A stretch of 64,000 nt of DNA from positions 1 to 64,000 of the forward strand of contig NZ_AXVC01000018.1 of the NCBI RefSeq assembly GCF_000482365.1. The letters are read 5' to 3'. The notes below the pieces were generated by a model, which had not been told where the DNA came from, made no database searches, and saw only the letters and a program-made list of their open reading frames with translations. Shown here piece by piece: positions 17,010 through 28,372 of the stretch. Each line of letters starts with the position of its first letter. Position 1 is the first letter of the stretch. This DNA comes from Porphyromonas uenonis DSM 23387 = JCM 13868. Its GTDB lineage: Bacteria > Bacteroidota > Bacteroidia > Bacteroidales > Porphyromonadaceae. A program made the position numbers and the translations under genes.

Positions 17010-17140
17010 AAGCCCGCTGTCGGGACGCGCGACTCGTGTCTAGCGGGAGGGCGTCCGTTCCCGTTAAAACCAAGACGCTGTAACCTTTGACACAACGGAC
17101 GCCCTCCGACTCGACACTCCCGCGGTCCCTATAGCGGTTA
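17010..17140. repeat. Hairpin repeat C, diverged copy
   Basis: A degenerate copy of the inverted repeat at 17700-17803. Both have arms rich in GGGACG...CGTCCG around a conserved centre (GTTAAAACC, then GTAACCTTTGACACAACGGA). The arms here (CGGGACGCGCGACTCG and GGAGGGCGTCCG against CGGACGCCCTCCGACTCG) still pair in part. No protein is encoded; short open frames across it are by-products of the repeat. Confidence 0.7.
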
Positions 17141-17145
17141 CATGT

Positions 17146-17494
17146 CAGGGCTGACGCCTTAATATATAACCAGCCGTCTAGGGACTGCGCATGATGATAA
17201 CTAGGGATACACGCTTCGAGCATCACTACAGAGTGGCTACGGATCCTCTCTGATTACGCCTTCCTCCCGAAGAATAAAATTCCTACCTAGGAATTTGCCA
17301 AATAGGTACCTAGGAATTGCCCCAATTCCTACCTAGGAAATGAAAAATACTTCGGAGGAATCAAATGAAACTTCGGAGGAATCAAAAAAAAAGTCCGAAG
17401 AATTTTTGATTTCCTAGGTAGCAAATGGCCAAATTTCTAGGTAGGAATTTGGGCAATTCCTAGGTATGAATTGAAACGAGTTCACTTTTATCAT
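17146..17494 (+). repeat. Palindromic element A, copy A1
   Basis: A ~349-bp non-coding element. The left end CAGGGCTGACGC is followed by a ~115-bp unique part. A core follows at 17265-17475: three TTCCTACCTAGGAA-like units, two CTTCGGAGGAATC units, GTCCGAAGAA, and three TTCCTAGGTAGGAA-like units in reverse order. The core can fold into one long hairpin. The right end is GAAACGAG...TTTTATCATGTG. Copies of the core occur at 34541-34770 and, reversed, at 47037-47280. The right end abuts the duplicated cotH fragment. Confidence 0.85.
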
Positions 17495-17632
17495 GTGCCG
17501 ACCGCTGATTGTTACGTCGTCTACACCATGTCGTGCGAGGTTGTGCGCATTGCTGAGGACTATAATGAAGCTGTGCGTGATCTACCCCAAGGCGTCTATA
17601 TCGTGGACAATAGCAAGGTGATCGTCCCGTAA
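17495..17632 (+). pseudogene. Duplicated 3' fragment of cotH (sorting-domain remnant)
   Basis: This 138-bp stretch matches the last 138 bp of cotH (15967-16104), codon for codon through the stop. Translated, 37 of 45 residues agree, including SEVVR-like and GVYIVDNSKVIVP parts; changes include Gly to Asp, Arg to Cys, and Gly to Cys. Similarity continues ~30 bp past the stop. No start codon or upstream domain belongs to it, and its 5' edge is the end of element A1. It is a gene remnant, or a stray sorting-domain cassette. Confidence 0.82.
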
Positions 17633-17699
17633 GAGCGCGCGCATCGTCAGTAGTGCCAAAATTGAAAAGCGACCGTTGTATCAAAGTGATACGTGTAAC

Positions 17700-17803
17700 C
17701 CGTTGTAGGGACGCTCGGTCGAGCGTCCGTCCCCATTAAAACCACAACGCAGTAACCTTTGACACAACGGACGCTCGACCGAGCGTCCCTACAACCGTTA
17801 CTC
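17700..17803. repeat. Hairpin repeat C, well-preserved copy
   Basis: A ~25-bp near-perfect inverted repeat (GTAGGGACGCTCGGTCGAGC and its complement; each arm is itself palindromic around CTCGGTCGAG) surrounds a ~38-nt centre, CCATTAAAACC...CCTTTGACACAA. The outer bases TAACCCGTTG and CAACCGTTA also pair. The structure resembles REP/BIME-like intergenic hairpins. A diverged copy is at 17010-17140. Confidence 0.8.
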
Positions 17804-17946
17804 GTCAAGCCATACTTCTTAGTGGCGAGGATGTAGAATTGCCTTTGCTGGGTCTCTTTACACTTGGTCAAAATGACGATATGCTTCGACCAACTAATTT
17901 CTCCAACTAGTGGTTGCAGAATTTCATTTGCTGGCGAAGGGGAATA

Positions 17947-18007
17947 ACAAAAGGAAGGCCCGCCTCATGAGGTCGTGTGACCTTTGAGGCGAGCCTTCCT
18001 TTTTGTT
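17947..18007. terminator. Terminator after rpoC
   Basis: Stem AGGAAGGC(C)CGCCTCA pairs with TGAGGCGAGCCTTCCT around a ~20-nt inner part, with A-rich and T-rich flanks (AACAAAAGG and TTTTTGTTG). It lies ~90 bp past the rpoC stop on the minus strand and is likely bidirectional. The stretch 17804-17946 shows nothing recognisable. Confidence 0.8.
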
Positions 18008-18095
18008 GCTTATATCTGTTAGGAGGCTATAGGGAGCGCTCCTGAGATAGTCTTTCCGATAGAGCTGCTATACGAGCTGCTCTGCGAGGCGCTTG

Positions 18096-21000
18096 TTACT
18101 TAGCGGGTGCAGTCTCAGTCTCGGAGGCCTTCTCTTCGTCGAGCTTCTTAGCACGGTAGCTAGCGTCAGATCCTGTCTGACGGCTCTGCGCCTCGATCTC
18201 GTCATGCTCCTTCTGCGACATTACGAGGAGCTTGTCATACTCGGGTAGACCTGTACCAGCAGGGATGAGGTGACCGCAGATGACGTTCTCCTTGATGCCC
18301 TCGAGCTTGTCAGCCTTGCCCGAGATAGCCGCATCGTTGAGTACCTTGGAGGTCTCCTGGAAGGAAGCCGCCGAGATGAAGCCTCGCGTCTGTAGCGCAG
18401 CCTTTGTGATACCCTGTAGGATCTGATTGGTCGTAGCAGGCATCGCATCACGAGCCACGGCGGGCTTGAGGTCACGACGCTTGAGGGAGCTATTCTCATC
18501 GCGAAGCTTACGGCTTGAGATGATCTGTCCAGGCTTCATAGTGGTGGAGTCACCAGCGTCGGTGATCACCTTCATACCCCAAAGCTTGTCGTTCTCCTCG
18601 GTAGCATCGTTCTTGTCCACAATCTGCTGAGGCATCAGGAGGGTATCTCCTGGGTCGATGACCTGTACCTTGCGCATCATCTGGCGGACGATCACCTCAA
18701 AGTGCTTATCATTGATCTTCACACCTTGTAGACGATAGACGTCCTGAACCTCGTTGACGATGTACTCCTGTACGGCCGTGGGGCCCTGGATGGCGAGGAT
18801 GTCGGCTGGCGTGACAGCGCCCTCGGAGAGGGGCATACCTGCACGTACATAGTCGCCAGGCTGTACGAGGATCTGCTTCGTAAGTGGTACGAAGTACTTG
18901 CGGATCTCGCCCAGACGAGAGGTGATGGAGATCTCCTGATTACCACGCTTGACACCAGCGAAGTCGATGGTACCGTCGATCTCTGCTACGACAGCAGGGC
19001 TCGATGGATTGCGCGCCTCAAAGAGCTCCTGAACACGAGGCAGACCACCCGTAATATCACCTGCACCAGAGATGGCGCGAGGTGTCTTGGTGATGATGTC
19101 GCCCTGAGTGATCATATCGCCATCCTCCTTGACGAGGTGAGCGCCGACGGGAAGGTTGTACGAGCGAAGTACGTTGCCCTTGTCGTCCAATATCTGAGCC
19201 GTCGGAATAAGATTATTCTTGACACCCTGCTTGCGGATGATGACTATCTCCTTGTGTGAAGCACTCTCGTCGGTCTCGTACTCGAAGGTGACCTTCTCAA
19301 CAAGGTTCTCGAAGACTAGACGACCAGAGAACTCGGAGATGAGAGCCGTATTGTGTGGGTCAAAGTTGAGCAGTGTATCGTCCTTGCTGACGGTAGCCCC
19401 GTTGGCAAAGAAGATGATGCTGGCATAGGGTACCAGCTCGTGCTGTAGTATGACGCCAGTCTTGGGATCTAGGATGCGTAGCTCAGCGGTACGGTTGACC
19501 ACGATGTGTGCGGGGCGCATATTGCCATCTCGTCCAGCACGCTCTACGTCTACGTAGCGGATGTCTGAGTACTCGACGGTTCCAGAGAATCGGGCACGTA
19601 CGGTGGCATCGGTCTCTTGGTTGCTCGCCGTACCACCAGCGTGGAAGGTACGTAGCGTAAGCTGCGTACCAGGCTCACCAATAGCTTGAGCAGCAATGAC
19701 TCCGACCACCTCGCCGCGCTGTACGAGCTTGTTGGTGGCGAGGTTGCGGCCGTAGCACTTGGCGCAGACGCCGTTTTTCGTTTCGCAGGTGAGCACGGAG
19801 CGTACCTCGACGGTCTCGATGCCTGCTGCGGTAATGGCTGCCACGGCTGCCTCGTTGATCTCGTCACCAGCATGTACGATGTACTCGCCCGTCTCGGGGT
19901 GCTTGATATCATGTACGGATGTACGACCGAGGATGCGCTCTCCTAGGGTGGCGACGACGGTACTATTCTTCATCACGTCAGACATCTCGATGCCTCGCAG
20001 TGTGCCGCAGTCCTCCTCAGAGATGACGACATCGTGCGATACGTCTACGAGACGACGGGTCAGGTAACCCGCATCTGCCGTCTTAAGAGCGGTATCGGCT
20101 AGACCCTTACGAGCACCGTGTGAGGAGATAAAGTACTCCAGCACGGAGAGGCCCTCCTTAAAGTTGGAGAGGATAGGGTTCTCAATGACCTGACCACCAC
20201 CGGAACCACTCTTCTGAGGCTTAGCCATCAGACCACGGATACCGGCGAGCTGACGAATCTGCTCCTTCGAACCACGAGCTCCTGAGTCCATCATCATGAA
20301 GATGTTGTTGAAGCCATCATCGTCCTGAGCTAGCTGTCTCATCAGTGAAGCGGTGATCTTGTTTGACACATTACTCCAGGTATCGATGATCTGGTTGTAG
20401 CGCTCTGTATTGGTGATAAAGCCCTCGTTGTACTGTGCGAAGATCTCCTCGACGCGCTCATTGCCCTCAGCGACGAGTTGCTCCTTGTCCTTAGGGATGA
20501 CGACGTCTTGTAGACGGAAGGAGAGACCGCCCTTGAATGCCATGTGGTATCCGAGGTTCTTGATCTTGTCTAGGAACTGTGCGGTCTTGGCAAAGCCACA
20601 CACCTTGATCACGTTGGAGATGATGGAGCGGAGTGCACCCTTGCCGAGGGTTTCGTTGATGTAGCCGACTTCGGTGGGTACGTTTTCATTGACCATGATA
20701 CGACCCATCGAGGTCTCGATGATCTTTCTGACGAGCTGACCATCCTCGAGGACGTTGTCGATGAGGACATTGATCGGTGCGTGGATGTCTAGCTTGCCCT
20801 CGTTGTATGCGATGCGAGCCTCCTCGACACCATAGAAAGTGTGTCCGCTACCCTTGGATCCCTTGCGAATCTTAGTGATATAGTAGAGTCCCAAGACCAT
20901 GTCCTGTGAGGGGACGGTGATAGGAGCACCATTGGCGGGGTTGAGGATATTGTGTGAGGCGAGCATGAGTAGCTGAGCCTCGAGGATAGCCTCGTTGCCT

Positions 21001-22451
21001 AGAGGAAGGTGCACAGCCATCTGGTCACCGTCGAAGTCGGCGTTGAAAGCGGTACAAGCCAAGGGGTGTAGCTGGATGGCCTTGCCCTCGATCATCTTGG
21101 GCTGGAAGGCTTGTATACCTAGACGGTGTAGTGTAGGAGCACGGTTGAGCAGTACGGGGTGTCCCTTCATGACGTTCTCTAGGATCTCCCAGATGACGTT
21201 GTCACGACGGTCTACGATACGCTTGGCGCTCTTGACGGTCTTGACGACACCACGCTCGATGAGCTTGCGGATGATAAAGGGCTTGTAGAGCTCGGCTGCC
21301 ATATCCTTAGGTAGTCCGCACTCGTGCATCTGTAGCTCAGGGCCGACGACGATGACGGAACGTGCGGAGTAGTCTACACGCTTACCGAGTAGGTTCTGAC
21401 GGAAGCGACCGGGCTTACCCTTGAGGCTGTCTGAGAGAGACTTGAGGGGACGGTTGTTTTCGCCCTTGAAAGCACTTGACTTGCGAGAGTTGTCGAGTAG
21501 TGAGTCGACGGCCTCCTGGAGCATGCGCTTCTCATTGCGAATGATCACCTCGGGGACGCTCTGCTCTAGAAGTCGCTTGAGGCGGTTGTTACGCAGGATG
21601 ACACGACGATAGAGCTCGTTGAGATCGCTTGTAGCAAAGCGACCACCATCGAGCGGTACGAGTGGACGTAGATCGGGTGGAATGACTGGTACCACCTTGA
21701 GAATCATCCACTCGGGACGGTTGATATCCTTGGAAGCACGGAAGGACTCGACGACGTTGAGACGCTTGAGTGCGTCTAGACGACGCTGCTGTGAGGTCTC
21801 TGACTGTGCCCTGTCACGGAGCTCGTAGGAGAGGCTGTCTAGATCGAGGTTGGAGAGCATCTCGTAGAGAGCCTCTGCACCGATCTTTGCGACAAACTTG
21901 TCTGGGTCACTCTCGGGTAGGTCGTAGTTGTCTGGGTGGCTCTGATCGATCTCGTCTAGCTTGGCCTGATACTCCTCCTCGGTGAGGATCGTATTGACCT
22001 CTAGATCAGAGACACCGCTCTGCAGTACGATATACTTCTCGTAGTAGATGATCGCCTCGAGGTCTTTCGACTTGAGATTGAGCAGCGAGGCGAGCTTGTT
22101 GGGTAGACTACGGAAGTACCAAATATGTGCAACGGGTACGGCGAGCTTGATGTGTCCAGTCCGCTCACGACGTACTTTCTTCTCCGTAACCTCTACACCG
22201 CATCGGTCGCAGATGGTGCCACGGAAACGTATGCGCTTGAACTTACCACAGTTACACTCGTAATCTTTGACTGGGCCGAAGATTCTCTCGCAAAAGAGTC
22301 CGTCACGTACTGGCTTGTATGTTTTATAGTCAAGAGTATTCGGATTCGTAACCTCTCCATGTGAGGCCGCTAGGATCTCCTCTGGGGATGCTAGGGAGAG
22401 CCTAATGGATGAAAAGGTGGTCTTGCTCTTAGGGGCTGTCTTGTATGCCAT
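18096..22451 (-). CDS. rpoC: DNA-directed RNA polymerase beta-prime subunit
   Basis: The 1451-aa catalytic subunit. It shows the N-terminal zinc ribbon ([20 protein letters not shown]), the active-site loop [12 protein letters not shown] with three Mg-binding aspartates, and the second zinc site ([14 protein letters not shown]). The trigger-loop region [14 protein letters not shown] is also present. The size is normal for Bacteroidetes. The C-terminal tail is Glu/Lys-rich ([13 protein letters not shown]). It follows rpoB by 44 bp in the rplKAJL-rpoBC gene string and is followed by a strong hairpin. Confidence 0.98.
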   Translation of the reverse strand: MAYKTAPKSKTTFSSIRLSLASPEEILAASHGEVTNPNTLDYKTYKPVRDGLFCERIFGPVKDYECNCGKFKRIRFRGTICDRCGVEVTEKKVRRERTGHIKLAVPVAHIWYFRSLPNKLASLLNLKSKDLEAIIYYEKYIVLQSGVSDLEVNTILTEEEYQAKLDEIDQSHPDNYDLPESDPDKFVAKIGAEALYEMLSNLDLDSLSYELRDRAQSETSQQRRLDALKRLNVVESFRASKDINRPEWMILKVVPVIPPDLRPLVPLDGGRFATSDLNELYRRVILRNNRLKRLLEQSVPEVIIRNEKRMLQEAVDSLLDNSRKSSAFKGENNRPLKSLSDSLKGKPGRFRQNLLGKRVDYSARSVIVVGPELQMHECGLPKDMAAELYKPFIIRKLIERGVVKTVKSAKRIVDRRDNVIWEILENVMKGHPVLLNRAPTLHRLGIQAFQPKMIEGKAIQLHPLACTAFNADFDGDQMAVHLPLGNEAILEAQLLMLASHNILNPANGAPITVPSQDMVLGLYYITKIRKGSKGSGHTFYGVEEARIAYNEGKLDIHAPINVLIDNVLEDGQLVRKIIETSMGRIMVNENVPTEVGYINETLGKGALRSIISNVIKVCGFAKTAQFLDKIKNLGYHMAFKGGLSFRLQDVVIPKDKEQLVAEGNERVEEIFAQYNEGFITNTERYNQIIDTWSNVSNKITASLMRQLAQDDDGFNNIFMMMDSGARGSKEQIRQLAGIRGLMAKPQKSGSGGGQVIENPILSNFKEGLSVLEYFISSHGARKGLADTALKTADAGYLTRRLVDVSHDVVISEEDCGTLRGIEMSDVMKNSTVVATLGERILGRTSVHDIKHPETGEYIVHAGDEINEAAVAAITAAGIETVEVRSVLTCETKNGVCAKCYGRNLATNKLVQRGEVVGVIAAQAIGEPGTQLTLRTFHAGGTASNQETDATVRARFSGTVEYSDIRYVDVERAGRDGNMRPAHIVVNRTAELRILDPKTGVILQHELVPYASIIFFANGATVSKDDTLLNFDPHNTALISEFSGRLVFENLVEKVTFEYETDESASHKEIVIIRKQGVKNNLIPTAQILDDKGNVLRSYNLPVGAHLVKEDGDMITQGDIITKTPRAISGAGDITGGLPRVQELFEARNPSSPAVVAEIDGTIDFAGVKRGNQEISITSRLGEIRKYFVPLTKQILVQPGDYVRAGMPLSEGAVTPADILAIQGPTAVQEYIVNEVQDVYRLQGVKINDKHFEVIVRQMMRKVQVIDPGDTLLMPQQIVDKNDATEENDKLWGMKVITDAGDSTTMKPGQIISSRKLRDENSSLKRRDLKPAVARDAMPATTNQILQGITKAALQTRGFISAASFQETSKVLNDAAISGKADKLEGIKENVICGHLIPAGTGLPEYDKLLVMSQKEHDEIEAQSRQTGSDASYRAKKLDEEKASETETAPAK

Positions 22452-22495
22452 AACTTAAGTCTGACTATATATAGTGTGTAAGGATAGGGGAGGGA

Positions 22496-25400
22496 TTACT
22501 CAATATGTACGCTGAGGGCTAGACCCTTGAGCTCATTGAGTAGCACGTTGAGAGACTCGGGGAGACCAGGCGTGGGCATATTGTCGCCACGCACGATCGC
22601 CTCGTAAGCCTTAGAGCGACCTACGACGTCATCACTCTTGATGGTGAGAATCTCCTGAAGGACGTGTGCCGCACCGAAGGCCTCGAGTGCCCACACCTCC
22701 ATCTCTCCGAAGCGCTGGCCTCCGAAGTTGGACTTACCACCGAGAGGTTGCTGTGTGATCAGTGAGTACGGACCGATAGAACGGGCGTGCATCTTGTCAT
22801 CGACCATGTGACCGAGCTTGAGGAAGTAGGTGACACCTACGGTCGCCTCCTGATCAAAAGGCTCGCCAGTACCTCCATCGAAGAGCTTCATCTGACCACC
22901 ACGTGGCAGACCAGCCTTGTCGGTCCACTCGTTGAGGTCATCGAGTGTAGCTCCATCGAAGATAGGAGTGGCAAACTTGACTCCGAGCTTACGTCCAGCC
23001 CATGCTAGGACGGCCTCAAAGATCTGCCCCAGGTTCATACGTGAAGGCACACCCAGCGGGTTAAGACAGATGTCTACTGGCGTACCGTCTGGCAGGTAAG
23101 GCATGTCCTCACGACGTACGATCTTGGAGACGATACCCTTATTACCATGTCGTCCAGCCATCTTATCACCGACCTGTATCTTGCGCTTCTTAGCGATCAG
23201 AATCTTTGCGGTCTGAATGATGCCTGAGGGCAACTCATCACCGAGGGTCTCATCGAGCTTGCGCCTATTGACCTCTGCAACGGTAACCTTGTCCTTCTTA
23301 ATATAGTTAGCGATCGTCTGCTTGACAAGCTGATTGGTGTGCTCGTCCTTGGTCCAGTCGGACATCCTCAAGTCATTATAGTCTAGCTCGAGGAGCAGAG
23401 ACTTGGTGATGCGTGTGCCTGCCTTGACCTTGACGACACCGATGTAGTCGACGAAGTCTGTCGCCGTGGTCTTATGCTTCTTGAGGATGACCTGAAGCTT
23501 GGAGACGAGCTCCTCCTTGAGTGCTGTCTGTAGCTTGGAGAGCTCCTCCTCGTAGCGCTGATTGATCTTGCGTGTGGCTGCTATACCGCCCTTACGATTG
23601 GCGCGTGAGTAAAGCTTCGTATCGATGACGACACCCTTGAGCGAGGGCGAAGCCTTGAGCGAAGCGTCCTTGACATCACCTGCCTTATCGCCAAAGATGG
23701 CTAGGAGTAGCTTCTCCTCAGGGGTGGGGTCGGACTCGCCCTTTGGCGTGATCTTACCTACTAGGATGTCGCCAGGAACAATGCGAGCACCGACACGGAC
23801 GATACCGTTGGCGTCAAGATCTTTCGTAGCCTCCTCGCTTACGTTGGGAATGTCTGCGGTGAACTCCTCCATGCCTCGCTTTGTCTCACGAACGTCTAGT
23901 GAGTACTCGTCGACGTGTACAGAGGTGAAGAGATCCTCAGCGACGACACGCTCGTTGAGCACGATCGCATCCTCATAGTTGTACCCCTTCCAAGGCATGT
24001 AAGCAGCCAGGATGTTGCGTCCGAGAGCTAGCTCACCATCTTGTGTGGAGAAGCCCTCGGTGAGTATCTGACCCTTAGTGACGCGGTCGCCCTTGCGACA
24101 TACGGGGCTCAGATCTATTGTTGTAGACTGGTTGGTCTTGCGATACTTGGGAAGCTTGTAAGTAACCTCTGAGGGCTCGAAGCTGACGAGCTCCTCCTCC
24201 TCAGTGCGATCGTAGTTGACCACAATCTTGGTAGCGTCTACATAGACGACGACGCCATCGCCCTCAGCCTCTACTTGGGTACGAGAGTCTGAGACTAGTC
24301 TGCGCTCGATGCCGGTGCCTACGATAGGAGCTTCGGGCGTTAGTAGAGGTACTGCCTGGCGCATCATGTTTGATCCCATGAGAGCACGGTTAGCATCGTC
24401 GTGCTCGAGGAATGGGATGAGTGACGCCGCAATCGAAGCAATCTGCGTCGGAGAGACGTCCATCAGATCGACTTCTGATGGCTCTACTACGGGGAAGTCT
24501 GCTCCATAACGTGCCTTGACACGAGAGCGGACGAAGTGTCCGTCTTTGTCTAGAGGAGCATTACCCTGAGCTACTGTCTTGTCCTCCTCTTCCTCAGCGG
24601 TATAGTAAGCTAGCTTGGAGCCTTTGAAGCTGACGGTGCCTTTCTCGACATTGCGATAAGGGGTCGTGATGAAGCCTAGCTCATTGATCTTAGCGTAGAC
24701 GCAGAGAGAGGAGATAAGTCCGATGTTTGGTCCCTCAGGAGTCTCGATAGGACAGAGGCGACCATAATGGGTGTAGTGTACGTCTCGCACCTCAAAGCCT
24801 GCACGGTCTCGTGTCAGACCCCCTGGGCCTAGTGCCGACAGACGACGCTTGTGCGTAATCTCAGAGAGTGGATTCTGCTGATCCATAAACTGTGAGAGCG
24901 CGTTGGTCCCGAAGAAGCTGTTGACAACCGACGCAATAGTCTTGGAGTTGACTAGATCAACGGGCGTAAAGACCTCGCTGTCACGAACGTTCATGCGCTC
25001 CTTGACCGTGCGGGCCATACGGCTCAGACCTATACTAAACTGGTTGTAGAGCTGCTCTCCGACGGTCCGGACACGACGGTTCGAGAGGTGATCGATATCA
25101 TCGACAGGTGCCTTACCATTGACGAGCTTGATCAGGTGGCGTATGATAGCAACGATGTCCTCTGCCGTGAGGATTCTGATGTCGGGATCAATGTCTAGTC
25201 CGAGCTTGCTATTGATCTTGTAGCGCCCTACATCGCCGAGGTCGTAGCGCTTCTCCGAGAAGAAGATGTTGTTGAAGATCTCCTTGGCACTCTGATCATC
25301 GGGTGGTGTAGAGTTGCGTAGGAGGTTGTAGATAAAGTTGTAAGCAGCCTGCTCAGAGTTGGCTGAGTCACGCTTGAGCGTGTTGAAGATAATCGAGTAG

Positions 25401-26338
25401 TCCATGACCTCTTGGTCTGAAGACTCCTCATCAGATGTGGATAGGTCACGACGTAGTAGGATGGTCTCGATACCATTCTCAAGGATGACCTGAGCGTTCT
25501 CCTCGTCTAGTATCGCATTTTGCTCTACGAGTGTGTTGTATCGAGCGAAGGTCTCAGTCTCTCCAGTCTCCTCCTCGCTCTCCTCATCGTAGTACTTTAA
25601 GATGACGGAGGCGGCTAGCTGTCGTCCATAGTTAGCCTGTAGATTCTCTAGCGTGACAGGAACTTCCTCGGCGATACCAAAGAGATCGAGTATGTCCTTG
25701 TCCGTCTCATAGCCGATGGCACGTAGGAGCGTTGTGATGGGGAGCTTCTTCTTACGATCGATGTAAGCGTATAGCTCGTTGTTCGTATCAGTAGCGAACT
25801 CAATCCAAGACCCCTTGAATGGGATGATACGAGCCGAGTAAAGTCTCGTCCCGTTGTTGTGTAGGCTGGATCCAAAGAAGACGCCTGGAGAGCGGTGTAG
25901 CTGAGATACGACTACTCTCTCTGCGCCATTGATGACGAATGTCCCTGCGGGTGTCATATAGGGGATAGACCCTAGGAAGACATCCTGTACGGTGGACTCG
26001 AAGTCTTCGTGCTCGGGATCTTCGCAGGTTAGCTTGAGCTTAGCCCTTAGGGGGACACTGTAGGTGAGACCACGACGCAGGCACTCCTCTATAGAGTATT
26101 TGGGAGGATCGACGAAGTAGTCTTCAAACAGAAGCTTGAAGTTGTTACGAGTGTCTTCGATGGGGAAGTTCTCAGAGAAGACTTTAAATAATCCCTCGTT
26201 CTTTCTACTCTCGGCCGGAGTATCGAGTTGAAAGAAATCCTGAAAAGATTTGAGCTGCACCTCCAAGAAGTCAGGGTACTCCATTGGATGAGCGATAGAT
26301 GCGAAGCTCTTTCTAGTATTAGTTGGTTTGGATGCCAT
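22496..26338 (-). CDS. rpoB: DNA-directed RNA polymerase beta subunit
   Basis: The start at the ATG at 26338 ([15 protein letters not shown]) gives 1280 aa; the frame is open 51 bp further up but with no family similarity. Visible landmarks include [18 protein letters not shown] at the N-terminus and the rifampicin-pocket region with [39 protein letters not shown] and [11 protein letters not shown]. Also present are [12 protein letters not shown] and the C-terminal [19 protein letters not shown]. The rifampicin-contact residues I can see are the common sensitive types. It is preceded by an attenuator-like hairpin after rplL. Confidence 0.97.
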   Translation of the reverse strand: MASKPTNTRKSFASIAHPMEYPDFLEVQLKSFQDFFQLDTPAESRKNEGLFKVFSENFPIEDTRNNFKLLFEDYFVDPPKYSIEECLRRGLTYSVPLRAKLKLTCEDPEHEDFESTVQDVFLGSIPYMTPAGTFVINGAERVVVSQLHRSPGVFFGSSLHNNGTRLYSARIIPFKGSWIEFATDTNNELYAYIDRKKKLPITTLLRAIGYETDKDILDLFGIAEEVPVTLENLQANYGRQLAASVILKYYDEESEEETGETETFARYNTLVEQNAILDEENAQVILENGIETILLRRDLSTSDEESSDQEVMDYSIIFNTLKRDSANSEQAAYNFIYNLLRNSTPPDDQSAKEIFNNIFFSEKRYDLGDVGRYKINSKLGLDIDPDIRILTAEDIVAIIRHLIKLVNGKAPVDDIDHLSNRRVRTVGEQLYNQFSIGLSRMARTVKERMNVRDSEVFTPVDLVNSKTIASVVNSFFGTNALSQFMDQQNPLSEITHKRRLSALGPGGLTRDRAGFEVRDVHYTHYGRLCPIETPEGPNIGLISSLCVYAKINELGFITTPYRNVEKGTVSFKGSKLAYYTAEEEEDKTVAQGNAPLDKDGHFVRSRVKARYGADFPVVEPSEVDLMDVSPTQIASIAASLIPFLEHDDANRALMGSNMMRQAVPLLTPEAPIVGTGIERRLVSDSRTQVEAEGDGVVVYVDATKIVVNYDRTEEEELVSFEPSEVTYKLPKYRKTNQSTTIDLSPVCRKGDRVTKGQILTEGFSTQDGELALGRNILAAYMPWKGYNYEDAIVLNERVVAEDLFTSVHVDEYSLDVRETKRGMEEFTADIPNVSEEATKDLDANGIVRVGARIVPGDILVGKITPKGESDPTPEEKLLLAIFGDKAGDVKDASLKASPSLKGVVIDTKLYSRANRKGGIAATRKINQRYEEELSKLQTALKEELVSKLQVILKKHKTTATDFVDYIGVVKVKAGTRITKSLLLELDYNDLRMSDWTKDEHTNQLVKQTIANYIKKDKVTVAEVNRRKLDETLGDELPSGIIQTAKILIAKKRKIQVGDKMAGRHGNKGIVSKIVRREDMPYLPDGTPVDICLNPLGVPSRMNLGQIFEAVLAWAGRKLGVKFATPIFDGATLDDLNEWTDKAGLPRGGQMKLFDGGTGEPFDQEATVGVTYFLKLGHMVDDKMHARSIGPYSLITQQPLGGKSNFGGQRFGEMEVWALEAFGAAHVLQEILTIKSDDVVGRSKAYEAIVRGDNMPTPGLPESLNVLLNELKGLALSVHIE

Positions 26339-26589
26339 CGTATGCTTCAGAGAGAAATGGTAAATGTAGGGAAGAGGAGCGGCTCTCATGAGAGAGGCGG
26401 ATAGAGTAGGGGCTCACCCAAGGGGTAAGCTACTACTCAAAGGTAGAGCTAGTGAGTCTAGCTCTAGAGGCTTGTATCTGATCCTATCTGACAGTCCAAG
26501 ACACCTCCTCAGCGTATAAGCAAAGTGTCACACAGTATGGCGACAGCTTCGTCTGTGAGTGGTGCCTCTAGAGAGCAAAAGATGCGAAA

Positions 26590-26632
26590 AGGCTAAGAAC
26601 TCCCCCCATACGTATCGAGGGGGGAATCCTTA
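26590..26632 (-). terminator. Attenuator-like hairpin between rplL and rpoB
   Basis: TCCCCCC and GGGGGGA pair around a 10-nt loop (ATACGTATCG), and on the minus strand the stem is followed by AGTTCTTAGCCTTTTC. A partial terminator here would let ribosomal proteins be made in excess over polymerase, as known for the E. coli rplL-rpoB gap. The rest of 26339-26589 shows no gene. Confidence 0.6.
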
Positions 26633-26669
26633 ACCAATATGACCTGTGTCAGACAGGTGTCAAGCGGGT

Positions 26670-27044
26670 TTACTTTAGTTCAACCTCAGCACCAGCCTCC
26701 TCAAGAGCAGCCTTGAGAGCCTCAGCTGTAGCCTTGTCGACACCCTCCTTGATGTTAGTAGGTGCTGCATCAACAAGCTCCTTAGCCTCCTTGAGGCCAA
26801 GACCTGCGTGCTCCTTAACAGCCTTAACGACTGCAAGCTTAGCAGAGCCAAAGCTCTTGAGTACAACGTCAAAAGAGGTCTTCTCCTCTGCCTCTGCTGC
26901 AGCACCAGCTGCAGGACCTGCTACAGCAACTGCTGCAGCTGCAGGCTCGATACCATACTCCTCCTTGAGGAGCTCCTTGAGCTCGCTTACTTCCTTTACT
27001 GTGAGATTAACAAGAGTCTCTGCAATAGCCTTTATATCTGCCAT
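26670..27044 (-). CDS. rplL: 50S ribosomal protein L7/L12
   Basis: The 124-aa stalk protein that recruits translation GTPases. The N-terminal dimerisation domain ([20 protein letters not shown]) leads to an Ala/Gly-rich hinge ([18 protein letters not shown]). The C-terminal domain follows ([35 protein letters not shown]). The length is typical. It lies 49 bp after rplJ. Confidence 0.98.
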   Translation of the reverse strand: MADIKAIAETLVNLTVKEVSELKELLKEEYGIEPAAAAVAVAGPAAGAAAEAEEKTSFDVVLKSFGSAKLAVVKAVKEHAGLGLKEAKELVDAAPTNIKEGVDKATAEALKAALEEAGAEVELK

Positions 27045-27093
27045 GTCTGTATTGATGTTTGTTTGTTTCTAATTGAAGTGAATGCTTAGATAT

Positions 27094-27624
27094 TTATTGC
27101 CTCTCGGCTAGGGTATCTAAGACCCCATGGATAGTGCCAGCTGCTGAGTCAAGCTGCCCGAGTACACCCTGGATTGGGCCTTCAAGCATAGCAACGATAT
27201 CAGCAATGAGCTCCTCGCGACTCTTAATATTGACGAGAGCCTCGAGTTGGTCAGCTCCGATGTAAAAGCCCTCCTGTACGTACGCAGCCTTTAGGTCTGG
27301 ACGTCCGAGTTCCTTATTGTCAGAGCGGAAAGCCTTGATCGCTTTAGCAGGAGCATTAGCAACCTCTGAGAACATGACGGCCGTATTGCCCTTGAGAGAC
27401 TCATAGAGCTCTGCGAAGTCGACAGAGTCGATCTCGCTGAGGGCGCGACGCATCAGTGTGTTCTTGACTACGACCATCTTGACGCCACTCTTGTTGCAGA
27501 GACGGCGTAGCTCGCTCGTCTTCTCAGCATTGAGGGCCTCAATGTTGGTCAAGTAGAAGTTGGGGTAACTCTCTATATATGCGTGCAACTGCTCGATGAC
27601 AGTTGACTTCGTTTCCTTTTTCAT
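27094..27624 (-). CDS. rplJ: 50S ribosomal protein L10
   Basis: A 176-aa protein that anchors L7/L12 dimers to 23S rRNA. The family pattern is clear: YLTNIEALNAEKTSELRRLC, VKMVVVKNTLMRRAL, GNTAVMFSE near residue 80, and a C-terminal helix ending in LDTLAERQ that carries the L12 dimers. It is co-transcribed with rplA (28 bp upstream) and rplL. Confidence 0.97.
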   Translation of the reverse strand: MKKETKSTVIEQLHAYIESYPNFYLTNIEALNAEKTSELRRLCNKSGVKMVVVKNTLMRRALSEIDSVDFAELYESLKGNTAVMFSEVANAPAKAIKAFRSDNKELGRPDLKAAYVQEGFYIGADQLEALVNIKSREELIADIVAMLEGPIQGVLGQLDSAAGTIHGVLDTLAERQ

Positions 27625-27652
27625 AGAATTGTGCTTCTTAGTTGGTGAGACG

Positions 27653-28357
27653 TTATTCTACTACGGATACGACTGACTTAGGATCGATCTTGATCCCTGC
27701 ACTCATTGTTGTAGAGAGGTAGATGCTCTTGATATAAGTTCCCTTAGCAGAGGAGGGCTTCAGGCGTAGCACCGTATCGATGAACTCCTTAGCGTTTTCT
27801 CTGATTTGCTGAGGGTCAAAAGAGATCTTACCCACAGAGGTATGTATGATACCTGCCTTGTCCACCTTGAAGTCGATCTTACCAGCCTTAACCTCCTTGA
27901 TAGCAGCACCGAGATCGTTTGTCACGGTTCCACTCTTGGGGTTAGGCATCAGACCGCGAGGTCCTAGTACACGACCCAAAGCTCCGATCTTGCCCATGAC
28001 GCTAGGCATGGTGATGATCACATCAATGTCTGTCCATCCAGACTTGATCTTGTTGATGTACTCATCGAGGCCGACATAGTCAGCCCCAGCCTCTTGCGCC
28101 TCTGCCTCCTTGTCTGGAGTACAGAGTGCTAGGACACGTACCTCCTTACCGATACCGTGAGGCAGTGAGACGGTGCCACGCACCATCTGATTAGCCTTGC
28201 GAGGATCGACACCCAGACGAATGTCTATGTCCACTGAGGCATCAAACTTTGTGAAGGAGATCTCCTTCAGGAGCTTGGAAGCCTCATCTAGTGAATAGGA
28301 CTTGCCTGCTTCGACCTTACTCGCAGCTATCTTCTGATTTTTTGTTAGTTTACTCAT
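27653..28357 (-). CDS. rplA: 50S ribosomal protein L1
   Basis: A 234-aa stalk protein that binds 23S rRNA and, in many bacteria, represses its own operon. Recognisable stretches are [55 protein letters not shown], and C-terminal [20 protein letters not shown]. It lies 15 bp after rplK. I did not identify an L1 autoregulatory site. Confidence 0.98.
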   Translation of the reverse strand: MSKLTKNQKIAASKVEAGKSYSLDEASKLLKEISFTKFDASVDIDIRLGVDPRKANQMVRGTVSLPHGIGKEVRVLALCTPDKEAEAQEAGADYVGLDEYINKIKSGWTDIDVIITMPSVMGKIGALGRVLGPRGLMPNPKSGTVTNDLGAAIKEVKAGKIDFKVDKAGIIHTSVGKISFDPQQIRENAKEFIDTVLRLKPSSAKGTYIKSIYLSTTMSAGIKIDPKSVVSVVE

Positions 28358-28372
28358 TTCAGTTGATTGCGA

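Noticed and set aside
16873-17226. Open frames over the hairpin repeats at 17.0 and 17.7 kb that encode similar peptides (VRCVKGY...LMGTDA-like)
   Set aside because: The similarity arises because both cross the same non-coding repeat C; no start context or protein-like composition supports a gene.
26339-26389. Longer N-terminus of RpoB (start at 26389)
   Set aside because: The additional 17 residues match nothing in Rpo[16 protein letters not shown] resembles the normal beginning.
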